Notes: generated by a model from the letters alone, not told the origin. Shown: positions 40,599-60,567, numbered from the stretch's first letter. The stretch is DNA of 64,000 nt from Boletus sp. NGJ (GCA_019096195.1 JAGTXK010000073.1:744001-808000), one strand, 5' to 3'. Made by a program: numbers and translations.

Positions 40599-41657
40599 TT
40601 TCACTTGGGCCCATTCACTGCCACCCATTGAGCATACATTCCCATGACAGAAGAGGTGAATCTAGGAAGGGTCATTGAAAATGACGAACAAAGGGTGATG
40701 CATTGTTACTCACCCTGCTAGGCCTACGAAGCCATCATTGACGTTCACAAGGCCGAGGTTGGATGCTGGTATCCAGACGTCCAAGACGTCGATGATGAAC
40801 TGGTAGCGCGTATCTGAACGCATTCTGCGCCGTGATCAATCCAAGAGAACAGAATGGAGAAGATCTGCACACTTTTCGAGAGCAAGCTTTTTCGCCTCGC
40901 GCTGTGCCACATCCCCGAGATCTTTCTCGCCCCAAGCTTTGGAGGCACGCAGCTTCCTGACCTCTTGAGCGAGGCGGCCGGCCTACAACTCAGTGTTGAG
41001 TGGAAATCCGTCACGCACCGAAGACATTTCTTACCTTGAGCAGACCATGCGTAATGCTCAATAAAATTCCGGACAGCCAGAACCGGTTTGAGATGGAAGT
41101 GACTCTTTGGGTGTTGGAGGGCTTGAGATTGATGACTTTTACTGCATTTGCCTGCAATATGGAGAGAGTATGTCGGGACTCGTCCACCAGTGCGTAGAAG
41201 GAAGCTCACCCAAACGATCGCATCATAGGTGAGGTATCCAAAGTATGCAAGCTGGCGACCGATGGTCGCCAGCTGTTCGCCCAGTTCGGTGGGAGATTGG
41301 GCTGCGCGGAGGGCTGCCTGAAGGTGTTCGACAGGCTTACCAAGCCGCATGACTGGGGAATGATAAGGTTCGCGAGGGGAGGGTATAAGAGCGCACTCAC
41401 GTTTTCGACCGAGAGCCAGCTGGTTTTTGAGAGCATTCCAGCGAATTACCTCTGCCTTGTTGCCGCGAGTGAGGAAGAACCAAGCGAGGAAACGAGAGAA
41501 GTACTGTATGGTGCGGTAGAGCTAGGGGGGGAATAAGTTGGATGCGGAGACGGTAGATGTTTGGACATACCTTGTCTCTGCCCAGATTGGTTCCGCCGTA
41601 CTTGATGGACTGGGAGACATATGGGTGAAGGACGAGCTGGGATGCGATGGACGACAT
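40599..41657 (-). CDS. PEX11: Peroxisomal membrane biogenesis protein PEX11
   Basis: Peroxisome-proliferation membrane protein. The ATG at 41655-41657 opens MSSIASQLVLHPYVSQSIKY with GGTNLGRDK, then (after an intron) the amphipathic segment RTIQYFSRFLAWFFLTRGNK and RWNALKNQLALGRK. Next are MRLGKPVEHLQAALRAAQ, GRQLAYFGYLTYDAIVWAN, VTSISNRFWLSGILLSITHG and LALEKMRSDTRYQFIIDVLD. The end reads NVNDGFVGLAGFTSSVMGMY with AQWVAVNGPK and TGA at 40599-40601. The motif order (YRTIQYF.RF, RKxMRLGKP, GLAG.xSS) is that of fungal PEX11. Five or so short introns. Divergent from fumarase, with 234 bp between start codons. Confidence 0.92.
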
Positions 41658-41891
41658 GATGTAGCAAAACGCGGCGATGAGAGGGATGCTATTGGGACGT
41701 GAGTCGACGAGCACAAGGCATACGAGGGGAGACAGATACCTCGCAAGAATCACGTGGATACTATGCCGCATCCAATCCTGGCGGCTCGTTGCAGTATGGA
41801 CAGCGCAGCATATGCGAAAATCTCGTAGACGGTTCGGAGTCTGTTACGCGGGGGATTTCGGAAGCTGGACCGTCTCTTCTCCCTCTCCTCC

Positions 41892-43988
41892 ATGTTCCCC
41901 GTCGTCCGATGCATCCCGCATACTGCTTCGGTCGGTGCCCTGTCCACGTGATGCTTCTCCAGCTCTAATATCAATCCCAGCTCAGGCTCTTCTCCACCTC
42001 CACCCGCCTCACCATGGTATGTATCCCTTTCCCTCCTCTCCCCCTCGTTCACTCACCAATATACTTCCAGTCCTACAGACAAGAACGTGACACGTTCGGC
42101 GACCTCCAAGTCCCTGCAGATCGGTACTGGGGCGCCCAGACACAACGGTACGTGGCAACTCACTTCCCTCGTCTCCCATTCATCCATTTCACAGCTCACT
42201 CCAGAACTTTGATATCGGCGGTCCCACAGAGAGACTCCCACCCCCGCTGATCAAAGCTTTCGGTGTGCTCAAGAAAGCAGCCTCCATCGTCAATGTCAGC
42301 TATGGCATGGATCCAAAAATTGGTGACGCTATACAGAAAGCGGCAGACGACGCATGTCACCCCGCCCCTCGCCGTCCCTTTTCACTCACCTTCTCTCTCA
42401 GGTCATTTCTGGAACGCTCATCGACCACTTCCCCCTTGTCGTCTTCCAGACCGGAAGTGGTACTCAAAGCAACATGAACGTAAATGAGGTTGGCTAGTCA
42501 CTTCTATTTACTCCAAATCACCCTCTCATTTGCCGCAAAAGGTCATTTCCAATCGTGCCATCGAGTTGCTCGGCGGTGTCCTCGGTTCCAAGAATCCAGT
42601 CCACCCAAATGACCACGTCAACATGAGTCAGAGCAGCAATGACACGCAAGTTCCTCTCCCATTTCCTGTTCCTTGCCCCTACTCACCTACTGGATATAGA
42701 TTCCCAACAGCCATGCATGTCGCAGCTGTGACAGAAATTCACCACTCTTTACTCCCCGCGCTCACAAAACTTAGAGATGCTCTTCAAATCAAGGCCCATG
42801 CATTCAAAGACATCATCAAAATTGGACGAACACACCTGCAGGTACCCATCCTGTCCCATCGAGTCTAACCAAGACTTGACTTCTCGTCTTCACAGGATGC
42901 AACTCCCTTGTCTCTTGGTCAAGAATTCAGCGGCTACGTCCAACAAATCGATAACGGAATCGAGCGCGTCAAGGCAGTTGTTCCCCGCTTGAGCCTTCTT
43001 GCGCAAGGTGGAACCGCAGTTGGGACCGTGAGTTCGGCCCCCTTGTCGCAGTCCGTGATATCGTTCGACACGTCCGACAGGGCTTGAACACCAAGAAAGG
43101 CTTTGACGTCAAAGTTGCCGCCGAAATTTCACAGATCACTGGTCTGGAATTCAAGACCGCACCGAACAAGGTAGGTAACCTGGTCCATTACGGTGGCAAT
43201 CAGCTGACATCGCTGCAGTTCGAAGCCCTTGCCAGTCACGATGCTCTTGTCGAAGCTCACGGCGCTCTCAACGTCATTGCTTGCTCCCTGATGAAGATTG
43301 CTAACGACATCCGCTTTCTTGGCTCCGGTCCTCGCTGCGGGTTCGGCGAGTTGAGTCTCCCTGAAAACGAGCCGGGCAGCAGTATCATGCCAGGCAAAGT
43401 CAACCCTACGCAGTGCGAGGCAGTCACAATGGTCGCGGCCCAAGTCATGGGTAACCAGACCGCCGTGAGCGTGGCAGGTGCCAGCGGCCAATTCGAGGTA
43501 CTCTGCCTCTGCATCGACTCGACAAACTTCAGTGGTGACCTGTGGCATCTAGTTGAACGTATTCAAGCCTGTCATCATCAAGAACGTGCTTCAGAGCATA
43601 CGCCTGCTCTCTGATGGTGCGTCATGCATCTCTCCTCTGGTGAACTCAACCCCCATGGCGTGTGTCTAGCATCGCGTTCTTTCACCCAGAACTGCGTGGT
43701 CGGAATTCAGGCAAACGAAAAGCGTATCAACCATCTGTTGAATGAGAGTCTGATGTTGGCCACTGTCCTCAACAGCCACCTCGGCTACGACAGCGAGTGT
43801 TCTGTCTATGTCGTGCTGCTTTTGTTTTTGCTTAACAGCAGTTTTCAGACGTCGCAAAGTGCGCCAAGAAAGCACACAAAGAGGGAACAACGTTGAAGGC
43901 GGCGACAGTGGCACTTGGGTATCTGACGCCAGAGGAGTTTGACGAGAAAGTGCGACCAGAGCTGATGCTCTATCCTGACGAGCCTTAG
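41892..43988 (+). CDS. FUM1: Fumarate hydratase (class II), with mitochondrial and cytosolic start codons
   Basis: Homotetrameric fumarase of the TCA cycle. The distal ATG at 41892 opens [19 protein letters not shown], a presequence. With intron 41948-41985 it continues [10 protein letters not shown] into the second ATG (42014-42016), which abuts an intron donor (ATG|GTATGT) and joins [20 protein letters not shown] with GAQTQR. The body has [53 protein letters not shown], and the class II signature [15 protein letters not shown]. It ends [14 protein letters not shown] with TAG at 43986-43988. About nine introns are present; all conserved blocks join in frame. Fungal fumarase is classically dual-localised; here two in-frame starts could provide it. 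The 38-nt first intron is short, so transcript evidence would matter. Confidence 0.95.
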
Positions 43989-44396
43989 AGAGCGATATGT
44001 AGCACTGGTGTGGAATGGGATGTTGGTGGTGGATGTTGCTTTTGGTGTGGGACCGGCTCGTCCGCGAAGAATCGCAGAGGGAAGGGGTTGACCGAATTTC
44101 CGAATTTGGAAGTGTACCGATGTGAGCTAAATCCAACAAAACGAAATACGTGCGCATTTCCCGCCATCGCCCTCCCTTGTCTCCTCGACAGCCACCACAG
44201 CAACGAGCTCGCCGTCCAAAACAGCCCCTTCCCCCTTTGAAACCCGCAAAATCGTCGCCGACAACGTCCCCCGTCACGTCGGCGACCTCCCAACGCGACA
44301 CTCGTTGGCACAACTCGCTTGCTGCTCTTCTCTTCCCGTTTTTGCACTCCCCGATTTTTCTTTCTCTCGTCTGATCTCTCATCCCCTCTCTGCGCC
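43989..44396. promoter_or_regulatory. Intergenic between fumarase and INO80
   Basis: The right half is strongly CT-rich (44280-44396), as in many fungal promoters just upstream of the ATG. No gene-like frame beyond shadow frames. Confidence 0.45.
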
Positions 44397-50096
<5,700 letters not shown>

Positions 50097-50410
50097 TCTG
50101 CGTTTGTCTTGTCTCGATTTGTTGTTTGTTTTCTCATTCGTCACATCTGTAGAGTAGTTCATGCATTTTTGTAACCGCCTTGTATTGTACACGTCTTTAA
50201 TATCTATCCTATTCTGCTCGTGGACGGTACGGTTATCGAGTCGCTTCGAGTCACCGTGGCTGGCAATAACGCGGCACTGGCATGTGGTATCCGCGATGAT
50301 CATGATCATCATTGTCTCCCTTCTGCAGCCAGCATCCAGAGCAATATCAACATCCTCCAAATTTTTTATAGGTCGACAAGATCCGATTTTCGACCAACCC
50401 TTCTGTCCCG
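50097..50410. other. Intergenic between INO80 and the DHX57-like helicase
   Basis: 314 bp between tandem genes. Nothing recognised beyond the expected 3' and 5' flanks. Confidence 0.4.
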
Positions 50411-53400
50411 ATGCCCAAGAAAAGGAAGACGCAGTTGAAGCCCGTCGCACGTGGCTTCGCAACCACATCCATACCCAAGAAAGCCATCCAGGCGGACGAG
50501 AATGCACCACCGGTTGACGAAGTAACCCCCTCTGATGGTCTGGTGACCGAGGCTGCCGAGGCTACGGCAGATCAACAGGCTGCTCTTCCAGGCGCTCTAC
50601 GACTCGACTCAGAGAAGTTGGTTGTCGAGCATGGTGAACAGCAATTTTTGCAGTTCATGGTCGATAAGTACCAGGAGAAAACCGAGAAAGAGATATCGAG
50701 GACCATCAAGGCGTGTTCTCCTAGGATGTTCCTGTCTTTGCCTCTTGGACTCTAACCCTACATGCCAGGCGATTGAGGTGGATAAGCGTGTTTCCAGAGG
50801 ATTCAACACTGTAGAAATTGATCCCGTATTGGTTGAAGAGATTTTACATCTCCACATTCTAGAAGAAGCGTTCAGAGGTCGTTCATTTTTTTAAATCTTA
50901 TGTTCGTTCGCTCAGTTCGACTCAATCTCATGATTCTTAGCGCGGCAGCATAGTGACCACACCAAAGAGAAAGCCGCGACCCGTCTCGCAGTGACATATG
51001 GTATTCTACGCAGGCTTGGCTTTTCCGAAAATTGGGTGGAGCAATGTTTGCATGCTATATCGGGCATCGAGCTCGATGAGGCCTTAGACTGGGTCAGTCC
51101 AGACATCACGGCAATTGTGTCGTATTGCTCACATGCCATCAGCTTGTTGTCCATTGCCCCGATAACGAAGTCGAAAGAAGTACGTGCCTCGAATACAGAA
51201 CCTCGCAGAGGTTGACTCGATCCAACACACAGAGGAAGCTCCCGGTGATTTGCCCAAGCCAATCGATACCCCAGATCCCAGAATACCGGTTCTTTCCCAG
51301 GAATATCCAATAGAGTTACTTGAATCAGAGTCTTTGAACTCCACAAAACTGGGGGTGAATGCATCTCCTCTCTCATCGCACAATCCTTGTAATGGGAACC
51401 AAACACTCTCACCGGAAGAGGAGTCGACCAGCGTCAACCCGAGTAGCCCCTCATCAGAGCGTATCTCTCCAGAGATCGATGATCCTAACCTGGAATATGC
51501 TCGAACAAAATTGCAGCTTGTGCACCTCAACACAAGTAACACGTCCCAAAAGCAAAGACCAGATGTCGCAAGTCTTCTAGAGGAAAGAATGCGGAGTGTG
51601 CAGTTACACTACTTCTTTGATGAAAGGGATGCCGAACGACTGTATCGCTCTGAACTCAAAAAGGCGCATGGCCAACTCCTTCGGGCAACGCTTCGTGGAT
51701 CTTTGGAGCCTGTCCGGACGAAAAGCTCCAAAAGCACCAGTGTTCCGGCGACTGTCACCGTACCCTCGAAGCCACAATTGCAGCCTGACGTATTTGACCA
51801 AGAGGATGACGAATCTTCAGGAGGGCTGCTTGAAATTCTGGATGCCCCATCTGAGGTCGAAGGTCCTCGAGGAACAATGATTTCCGTCAAAGACATGTCA
51901 TTCCACAAGCAGAGTGGAGGGAAGCTACCACGAGTTGTACTTTTGGAATACGTATCCAAAATTGACCGGTACGCTGCAGTTACATTTAACAACCTATCTG
52001 GGCATAGCCGCGCGAAGCGCTCTGGAGTCCGGGTGTTGTGGGGTGGCGGTAAGGCGGACGAGTGGAAGATGGAAGACATTGCCTGTCATGAAGAGTCACA
52101 GGCAGAACATTACATCGCTACCGTCGCGCTTCACGTGCTTTCGTTCCCCCCTACGGAAGGTTTTGCCACTGGGTCAATGAATAGCCCTGTTGGTAACACG
52201 TTCTTCAGACTGTTCCCTCCGGTTTTCAGAGACTTGTGGCACGAGCTAGAAACAGACAGGAGACTTAGGGAAGGACGTATAAATCGAGAGATTTGGGCCA
52301 AGTTATGGAGTATCGTTGGCCCAAAGATCATTACCGATAGAGACGTGAGTTACTTCTCTAACTCGAGTATTTGCAATTTTAACTCGGTTTAGACGAGAGA
52401 GGTGACACTTGGATCAGTTCCCGAGACCAAAGGCGCTTCTCAGACGCGAACTCTTCCACGGAACAATGAGGCGAATTATGAGCAACTTATTGCAGATATC
52501 CGATCACGTCAGTCAAGGCCAGCTTATCAAGAAATGCTGGTTAGTCCTGTCTGTCTTATGTCGTGAAAGAATGATTGCATAAAATATGTTAGATCCACCG
52601 GAACTCCCTACCCATAGCAAGATATCGTGAAGACATCATTTCAACGTTGGAAAATGCTCAGATCCTTGTGCTTTGTGGTGAGACAGGATGGTGAGCATGA
52701 ATTACGCGTATTCACAGTCGTCACTGACGTTTATCTCAGTGGTAAATCAACTCAAGTGCCTGCCTTCATCCTCGAAGACCAGCTCTCGCGGGGACAGTCT
52801 TGCAAAATATATTGCACGGAGCCCCGTCGTATTTCAGCGATTTCGCTTGCCCAGCAGGTTTCGCGTGAATTGGGAGATCCCCCAGGAACAGTGGGTACTC
52901 TAAGCTCTCTCGTTGGATACGCCATTCGTTTGGAAAGCAATACCACAAAAAATACACGCTTGACCTACATCACTACTGGCATCGCACTGAGAATGCTGGA
53001 ACGTGGCTCCGGACGTGGCGATCAAGGTATAGCATTTGACGAGGTAACGGTGAGTGCGATCTATCTCTGCATGTTGTTCTATGTGGCGGATTAGTTTACT
53101 TAATGGTCCAAAATCAGCACATAATTATCGACGAGGTTCACGAACGCACCATTGAGTCGGATTTTCTCCTCGTTGTACTTAAGTCTCTGTTACCGCTGCG
53201 TCCTGATTTAAGGTACGAAGGTTGTGCTTCTTGTACCGCTCCAATCTCAGTGGTCTCAATAGGGTGATCCTCATGTCTGCAACGGTGGATTCAGACAAGA
53301 TATCAAGTTTTTTCGGAGGCTGCCCGATAATCCACGTTCCAGGTCGGCCTTTCCCCGTAGATGTCCTGTACCTTGAGGATGCCATTGAACATACTGGCTG

Positions 53401-55798
53401 GACAATATCCGAAGATTCACCGTATGCGAAACGACGTGAGTTTCATGCAACTCCTTGTAACAGGATAAGAGTCTCACTTGCCTTTCTTCAGGACACAGCA
53501 AATTCTACCAGCGCAAGAGCCGTACAGATTGGGACGAGTCCACAGTGATCGATGAAGACGAAGATGCGACGTTAGATGAAGGCGAATCTAACGTGAAAAT
53601 ACCGATTTCAGTGGAAAAACGTTACTCTCCCCTCACGGAACGAACTGTCGAACTCCTTGACGAGCGTGTAATCCCTTATGATCTGATCATTCGGCTACTC
53701 GAGCACCTATGCTTCAAAGACCACCCACTCCTTTTGTTTTCCTCTGCGGTCTTGATATTTATGCCCGGCATCGCCGAAATTCGTCGAATGAGCGACATTC
53801 TTTCTGATCACCCCTCCTTTGGACAGGAATCGCTATTCCGTGTTTATCCGTTGCATTCCACACTTTCGAGCGAGAATCAAAATGCTGTCTTTGAAGTGCC
53901 TCCCGCTGGAATGATGAAGATCGTCATCGGTATATGTCTAGTACATCGTTGTATTGACGGCATAAGTTGACTTCCCCTCTCTCAGCGACAAACATTGCAG
54001 AGACGGGCATCACAATACCCGATATCACTTGCGTTATTGACACCGGCAAACAGCGAGAGATCATGTATCTGCATTTTATGCTACATTTACACGGGACTGA
54101 CAGCCGCTCAGGTTCGACGAAAAGCGTCAATTGAGCCGCTTGGTGGAAACATTCGTTGCCAGGAGTAATGCTGCCCAGCGAAGAGGACGAGCGGGCCGGG
54201 TCCAGAATGGAATATGCTTTCATCTATTCCCCAAACGGCGTCATGATACCCTGGCAAGTGTCACCTAACACCTCTGCGGGATGTGGCTTGACAAGCATGT
54301 GCAGCTTGCCGAACACCCTCTTCCGGAAATGATGCGACTGAGTTTATCAGATCTCGCCTTGCGCATCAAGACTATGAAGGTAAAGATTGGAGCATCTATC
54401 GAAGATGTCCTTTGTCATGCGTTGGACCCCCCTACGTCAATAAATGTTCAGAGAGCTGTCGCAGCCTTGATTGAGGTACGAAAATTCTGACAAACTCCAC
54501 GCGGAGAACTGAGCATGTCTAGGTTCGAGCTCTGACACCCACAGAAGATATTACTCCAATGGGTCGATTACTTAGCAAGCTACCCACAGATGTTCATCTC
54601 GGAAAATTTCTCTTGATAGCTGTGGTGTTTCGTTGTCTTGATCCCGCGTTGACTATCGCGGCAGCATTGAGCTCGAAATCACCATTTGTGACGCCTCTTG
54701 GCATGGAGAAAGAGGCCGATCATGCTAAGAATTCCTTTCGCATTAGTGGGTGATCTATTTCCTGACCCTCCGCCGGGTCTCACGCGGAAACATGCAGATA
54801 ATTCAGACTTCTTGACGATTCATGCTGCGTTTGCGGCTTGGAGAAGGTCTGTTACCCAAGGATTTGCGCAGAGGTTCTGTCGGAAGAATTTCCTCAGTCA
54901 CGAAAACCTCTTGCAAATTGAAGAACTACGTCAGCAATTCCTTGGGTTGGCAACTTGTGTCCAATGGACTTCATGTCTCTGACGTTTCTGTTCCAGTTAT
55001 TTGGTTGATTCTACATTCGTCTGTGTAGATACGGAGTTTGTGAGGGAGCTGAGCCGGTAAGTCTTGAGTGTTCACGTTATGCTAACTGGCTCATCTTCGG
55101 GCCAGTGCTCGGTTTGGACGCAATCGATATCGGTTCGTCCCGGTTCCTCCTGAGTTGGACAGCAACAGCAACAATGTCGCCATCATCAATGCTGCTCTAC
55201 TCTCCGGGCTATACCCAAAGCTCCTTTATGTTGACGTTACGAATGGACTCCAAATGCGCACACTTTCAAACAATCAGACAGCCTTCTTCCATCCATCGTC
55301 TGTCAATTTTCGGAGAAAACCAAAAGATATAGCAGCCAATTATCTGGTTTACTTTACTCTCATGTGTGTCGTGGCATGACATTGTATGGGTAAAGACACT
55401 CACTAAAGCTTAGGCAGTCGAAGAAGATGTACGCTTGGGAGACTGCACCGGTTGATGACCTAGCCATCCTTTTGTTGTGCGGGGAATGTGACTTCAAGGT
55501 CTGTTTTTGTTGGGAAGGTTACACACTGCATCACACGCTTGCTGACGAGGGTCTATAGCTCATGTCAGATACGGCGATTGTAGACCGAAAGGTCAAGTAT
55601 CGCCTCACGCCTAGAGCTAACGTAGCCATGAAGATTTTGCGGACTCAACTGAGCAGTATTTTGGCACAGCAATTCCGAGGAAAACCATTGACAGAGTCAC
55701 AAATTCAATGGCATAAGCTCGCAATGGCTGCGTTGGGTAGGACAAAGATGGAAAGTGAGATCGAGCAGTCCGCAAGCACAAAGATGGTGATTAGATGA
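50411..55798 (+). CDS. DEAH/RHA-type helicase with UBA domain, DHX57/DHX29-like
   Basis: ATP-dependent RNA helicase of the large DHX29/DHX57 group (yeast YLR419W-like). The ATG at 50411 opens [20 protein letters not shown]. An N-terminal UBA-type segment reads [20 protein letters not shown] with [19 protein letters not shown] long linker follows (51.2-52.4 kb). Helicase motifs: [20 protein letters not shown] (I), [20 protein letters not shown] (Ia), [16 protein letters not shown] (II, DEVH), [17 protein letters not shown] (III). Then come [33 protein letters not shown] (V) and [18 protein letters not shown] (VI). The HA2 and OB-type region follows ([20 protein letters not shown]). TGA is at 55796-55798. 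About 15 short introns. Substrate unknown; ribosome-associated roles are known for some relatives. Confidence 0.88.
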
Positions 55799-55961
55799 TT
55801 TGGATACTAACGCCAATTGAAGGATAATAAAATTCCAAGTACCTTGTCAATTAGATTGTGATATTGGTGCACAAGGTAAACTCGTTGAGACCTTATTAAA
55901 CCTATATCATATTGCCCAGAAGTATGTGCAACAGGGTAGAATACGTGGTCACATTGTACGA

Positions 55962-56491
55962 TCACTCCTCGTCTTCGTCCTCGCCGTCGCGGCTGTGCAG
56001 TCATAATTGTGAATAGACAATACACGATGCTTGAAGAAACAGATACCCACGCAATGTTGTAGAATCGGAGTTGATAAACGTCTTTTGAAGATGCAACAAC
56101 CCGAATCCAATCGCGCAAAGTGTTCTTCTTCAGAAACTTTTTTGTCAAGTACTTAAGATACCGTTTTGAGAAGGGAACATTGGACGTGACAATGATTTTG
56201 TTGCTTGCTACAGAGGGGATCAGCTGGATAGTCAGTGTGTAATGAGATAATCACCATCGCGCGTTATCTTGACATTGTCGCCAAGTTGCCCCATCTTACC
56301 CCCGACCTTGGTGCGGTCATGGAGGAACTTTTCAAAATCAGCCCCGTCGAAGACACCGTCAGCGGCGGGACGAGAGTAATCGATGATGAATTTGTGTTTC
56401 GCAGACGTGGTCTTTGCGGCGGCAGGCTAAAGCATCAAGGCGTGAGCCTACTGAGAAGGTAACTCAGCAAAGCGTTGCCTGGACTGACCAT
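55962..56491 (-). CDS. RPL22: 60S ribosomal protein L22 (eL22)
   Basis: Cytosolic large-subunit protein of 121 residues, the yeast length. The coding part of exon 1 is only ATG (56489-56491); the donor GTCAGT follows directly. Exon 2 begins CCT after an acceptor TTTAG whose TAG is in frame, so no Met exists without splicing: [20 protein letters not shown]. It continues [20 protein letters not shown] with [20 protein letters not shown] and [20 protein letters not shown] and [15 protein letters not shown], and ends in an acidic tail RDGEDEDEE with TGA at 55962-55964. Introns also lie at DG|A and IA|R. Divergent from CBF5 with 187 bp between start codons, pairing two ribosome-biogenesis genes. 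Confidence 0.95.
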
Positions 56492-56541
56492 CTTGACGAG
56501 GGGCTCTGCGTTAAACGCTTCAGAACATGTTGTTGGGAAAT

Positions 56542-56607
56542 CCTGATGATGATGTTAAAACTGTACAGTCGTGTTCCCACAATCCGGTAGATGACATAAT
56601 CATCAGG
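56542..56607. repeat. Imperfect inverted repeat in the RPL22/CBF5 divergent promoter
   Basis: Left arm CCTGATGATGATGTT (56542-56556) and right arm GACATAATCATCAGG (56593-56607) are complementary at 12 of 15 positions, separated by 36 nt. The arms read the same motif toward each gene (CCTGATGAT.ATG), so this may be a symmetrically placed factor site rather than a stem-loop. Confidence 0.7.
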
Positions 56608-56678
56608 AAAGGAGAGATTCTCTCACATGATGACTGCATCTCCGACTTTTCTCAGAGAAACATATCAAAAACATACTT

Positions 56679-58470
56679 ATGGCCTCGTCGCTAACCCGCG
56701 AACAGGTTGCCTCTGCGCAGAGGGAGGGGGACTATGCCATCAAGTCTGAATCCTCCCAACCAAAACTTGATACTTCTCAATGGCCTTTGCTGCTCAAAAA
56801 CTACGACAAGTTACTCATCCGTTCAAGTCATTTCACTCCCATACCATCCGGGAGCAGTCCTCTCAAGCGTGATATCTCTAGCTATATCAAGTACTTTCTC
56901 CGCTCTTGTCTTTGTCTAAATCTCAACCCCCCCCCCTCTTTTGAAGGTCCGGTGTCATCAACCTAGACAAGCCATCAAACCCTTCTTCGCATGAGGTCGT
57001 CGCTTGGCTCAGGCGGATGTTGCGAGTAGAAAAAACCGGTCACAGTGGCACTCTGGACCCAAAGGTGACAGGCTGTCTGATTGTCTGTATTGACCGAGCG
57101 ACGCGTCTGGTTAAATCCCAGCAAGGGGCAGGTCTGCAGGTCTCCTCCTTCACCTGTAACCACGCGACTGACTGGAATTCAGGAAAAGAGTATGTCTGTG
57201 TTCTGCGATTACACTCCAGCCTCCCGAATCCCACTGCCCTTCCACGCGCCCTTCAGACCCTGAGTGGTGCGCTTTTCCAACGACCCCCCCTCATTTCCGC
57301 CGTGAAGCGTCAATTGCGCATACGTACCATCTATGAATCCAAGCTCTTGGAATTTGATGAGAAGCGTAATCTTGCCGTATTCTGGGTGTCGTGTGAGGCC
57401 GGCACCTACATTCGGACATTATGCGTTCACCTTGGTCTTTTACTTGGCGTCGGCGGCCACATGCAGGAGCTAAGGCGAGTACGAAGCGGTGCCATGTCAG
57501 AGAATGATGATATTGTGACTATGCACGATGTGCTGGATGCGCAGTGGATGTATGATAACACCCGCGATGGTAAGTATGAATAATTGCATTGTGTCTCGGG
57601 CTGACTATTCACAGAGTCGTACCTTCGGCGGGTTGTCCGACCTCTCGAGAGTTTATTGGTTGGTTACAAGCGCATTGTGGTGAAAGATAGTGCAGTCAAC
57701 GCAGTGTGCTACGGAGCGAAGCTCATGATACCTGGCCTCCTTCGGTACGAGGCCGATATCTCTGTCAATGAAGACATCGTCCTCATGACGACAAAAGGTA
57801 GCAATCAACTGCTTGATAATCATATATGTATTGACGTTTGGGCAGGAGAAGCGATTGCTCTCGCGGTTGCTCAGATGTCCACGGTTGAGCTCGCAACGTG
57901 TGATCACGGCGTTGTCGCGAAAGTGAAGCGATGCATCATGGAGCGAGATACTTACCCTCGCCGCTGGGGTCTTGGTCCAATGGCGTTACAAAAGAAGAAG
58001 TTGGTCAAGGATGGGAAACTTGGAAAACATGGAGAAAAGATCGATGGTGTTACGCCTGCTGAGTGGAGTCGTGACTACGTCGATTATAACCGAGAAGTGA
58101 GTTCTCCACCGTCGCCCCAGTGAGCCACTTGGGCCAACCGTTTAAATTCTTTCAGCAGCCCGCTGTCACTGTTGCAACCGTCGCGGCAGTCACTGCCTCC
58201 GAGCCACCAGCTCCACCGGCGGTGGCCGAACCATCGGGCTCCCCACAAAAGGAGAAAGAGAAGAAACGCAAGCGCAAATCCGACGCTGCAGAGGGGAGTG
58301 TCGACGTTCCGATCGCCTTGGAGGGTGCAGGTGACAGGGCTGACCGTGCAGAAAAGAAGCGGAAGAAGGCAAAGAAGGAAGCAGAGGGTGGCGAGGACGA
58401 TGAAGCACGGAAAGAGAGGAAGCGCTTGAAGAAAGAAAAGAAAGCGAGGGAAGCGGCAGGAAACGCGTGA
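56679..58470 (+). CDS. CBF5: H/ACA snoRNP pseudouridine synthase CBF5 (dyskerin)
   Basis: Catalytic subunit of H/ACA snoRNPs, pseudouridylating rRNA and stabilising guide RNAs. The ATG at 56679 opens [20 protein letters not shown]. The N-terminal dyskerin-like segment is [20 protein letters not shown]. TruB catalytic motif: [20 protein letters not shown] with catalytic Asp in TLDPK. Then [60 protein letters not shown] and [20 protein letters not shown]. The PUA domain reads [20 protein letters not shown] with [20 protein letters not shown] and [20 protein letters not shown]. The lysine-rich tail ([31 protein letters not shown]) is typical of CBF5. TGA at 58468-58470. Confidence 0.96.
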
Positions 58471-58685
58471 GACAAGCTTGTAGTCAGCGGGCATTGCGAA
58501 CCGTAACTTTCTTGGTTCCCATCTTTGATCCTCGAGGCGATGTACCATAGTAATATCATATCTGCCAGCACCGCCAATTGTAGCCATCAATCAGTGGAAC
58601 AAGTCCGTATATCCCTCATGTACTAGCTTATAACAAACAGGCCACGGTCTGTTCGTCTCCCACTACATCCATCGCAGTGGCCATC

Positions 58686-60315
<1,630 letters not shown>

Positions 60316-60567
60316 TCAAGAACTGCGCACGATACATACTTATCGTGCAGCTGCACTACTAAACTGTAATTCAACTCATCTCGGACAACTAGGCCAAGTC
60401 GTCGTATCGCCGAGGATGTGTACAGTTATCATACATGACAAAATAGTACAATCTGAAAGTCGACTGAAAACAACTGACACAAAACCAATGCGGTACCTGA
60501 TTAGTCGAAATCGTATCAAACAAATTCGAGGATACTACATAATAATAACCTCCGATACGTTCAAAAC

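Noticed and set aside
56541-56610. Box C/D snoRNA candidate (ATGATGA box C-like)
   Set aside because: No CUGA box D at suitable distance; the segment is better described as an inverted repeat in a promoter.
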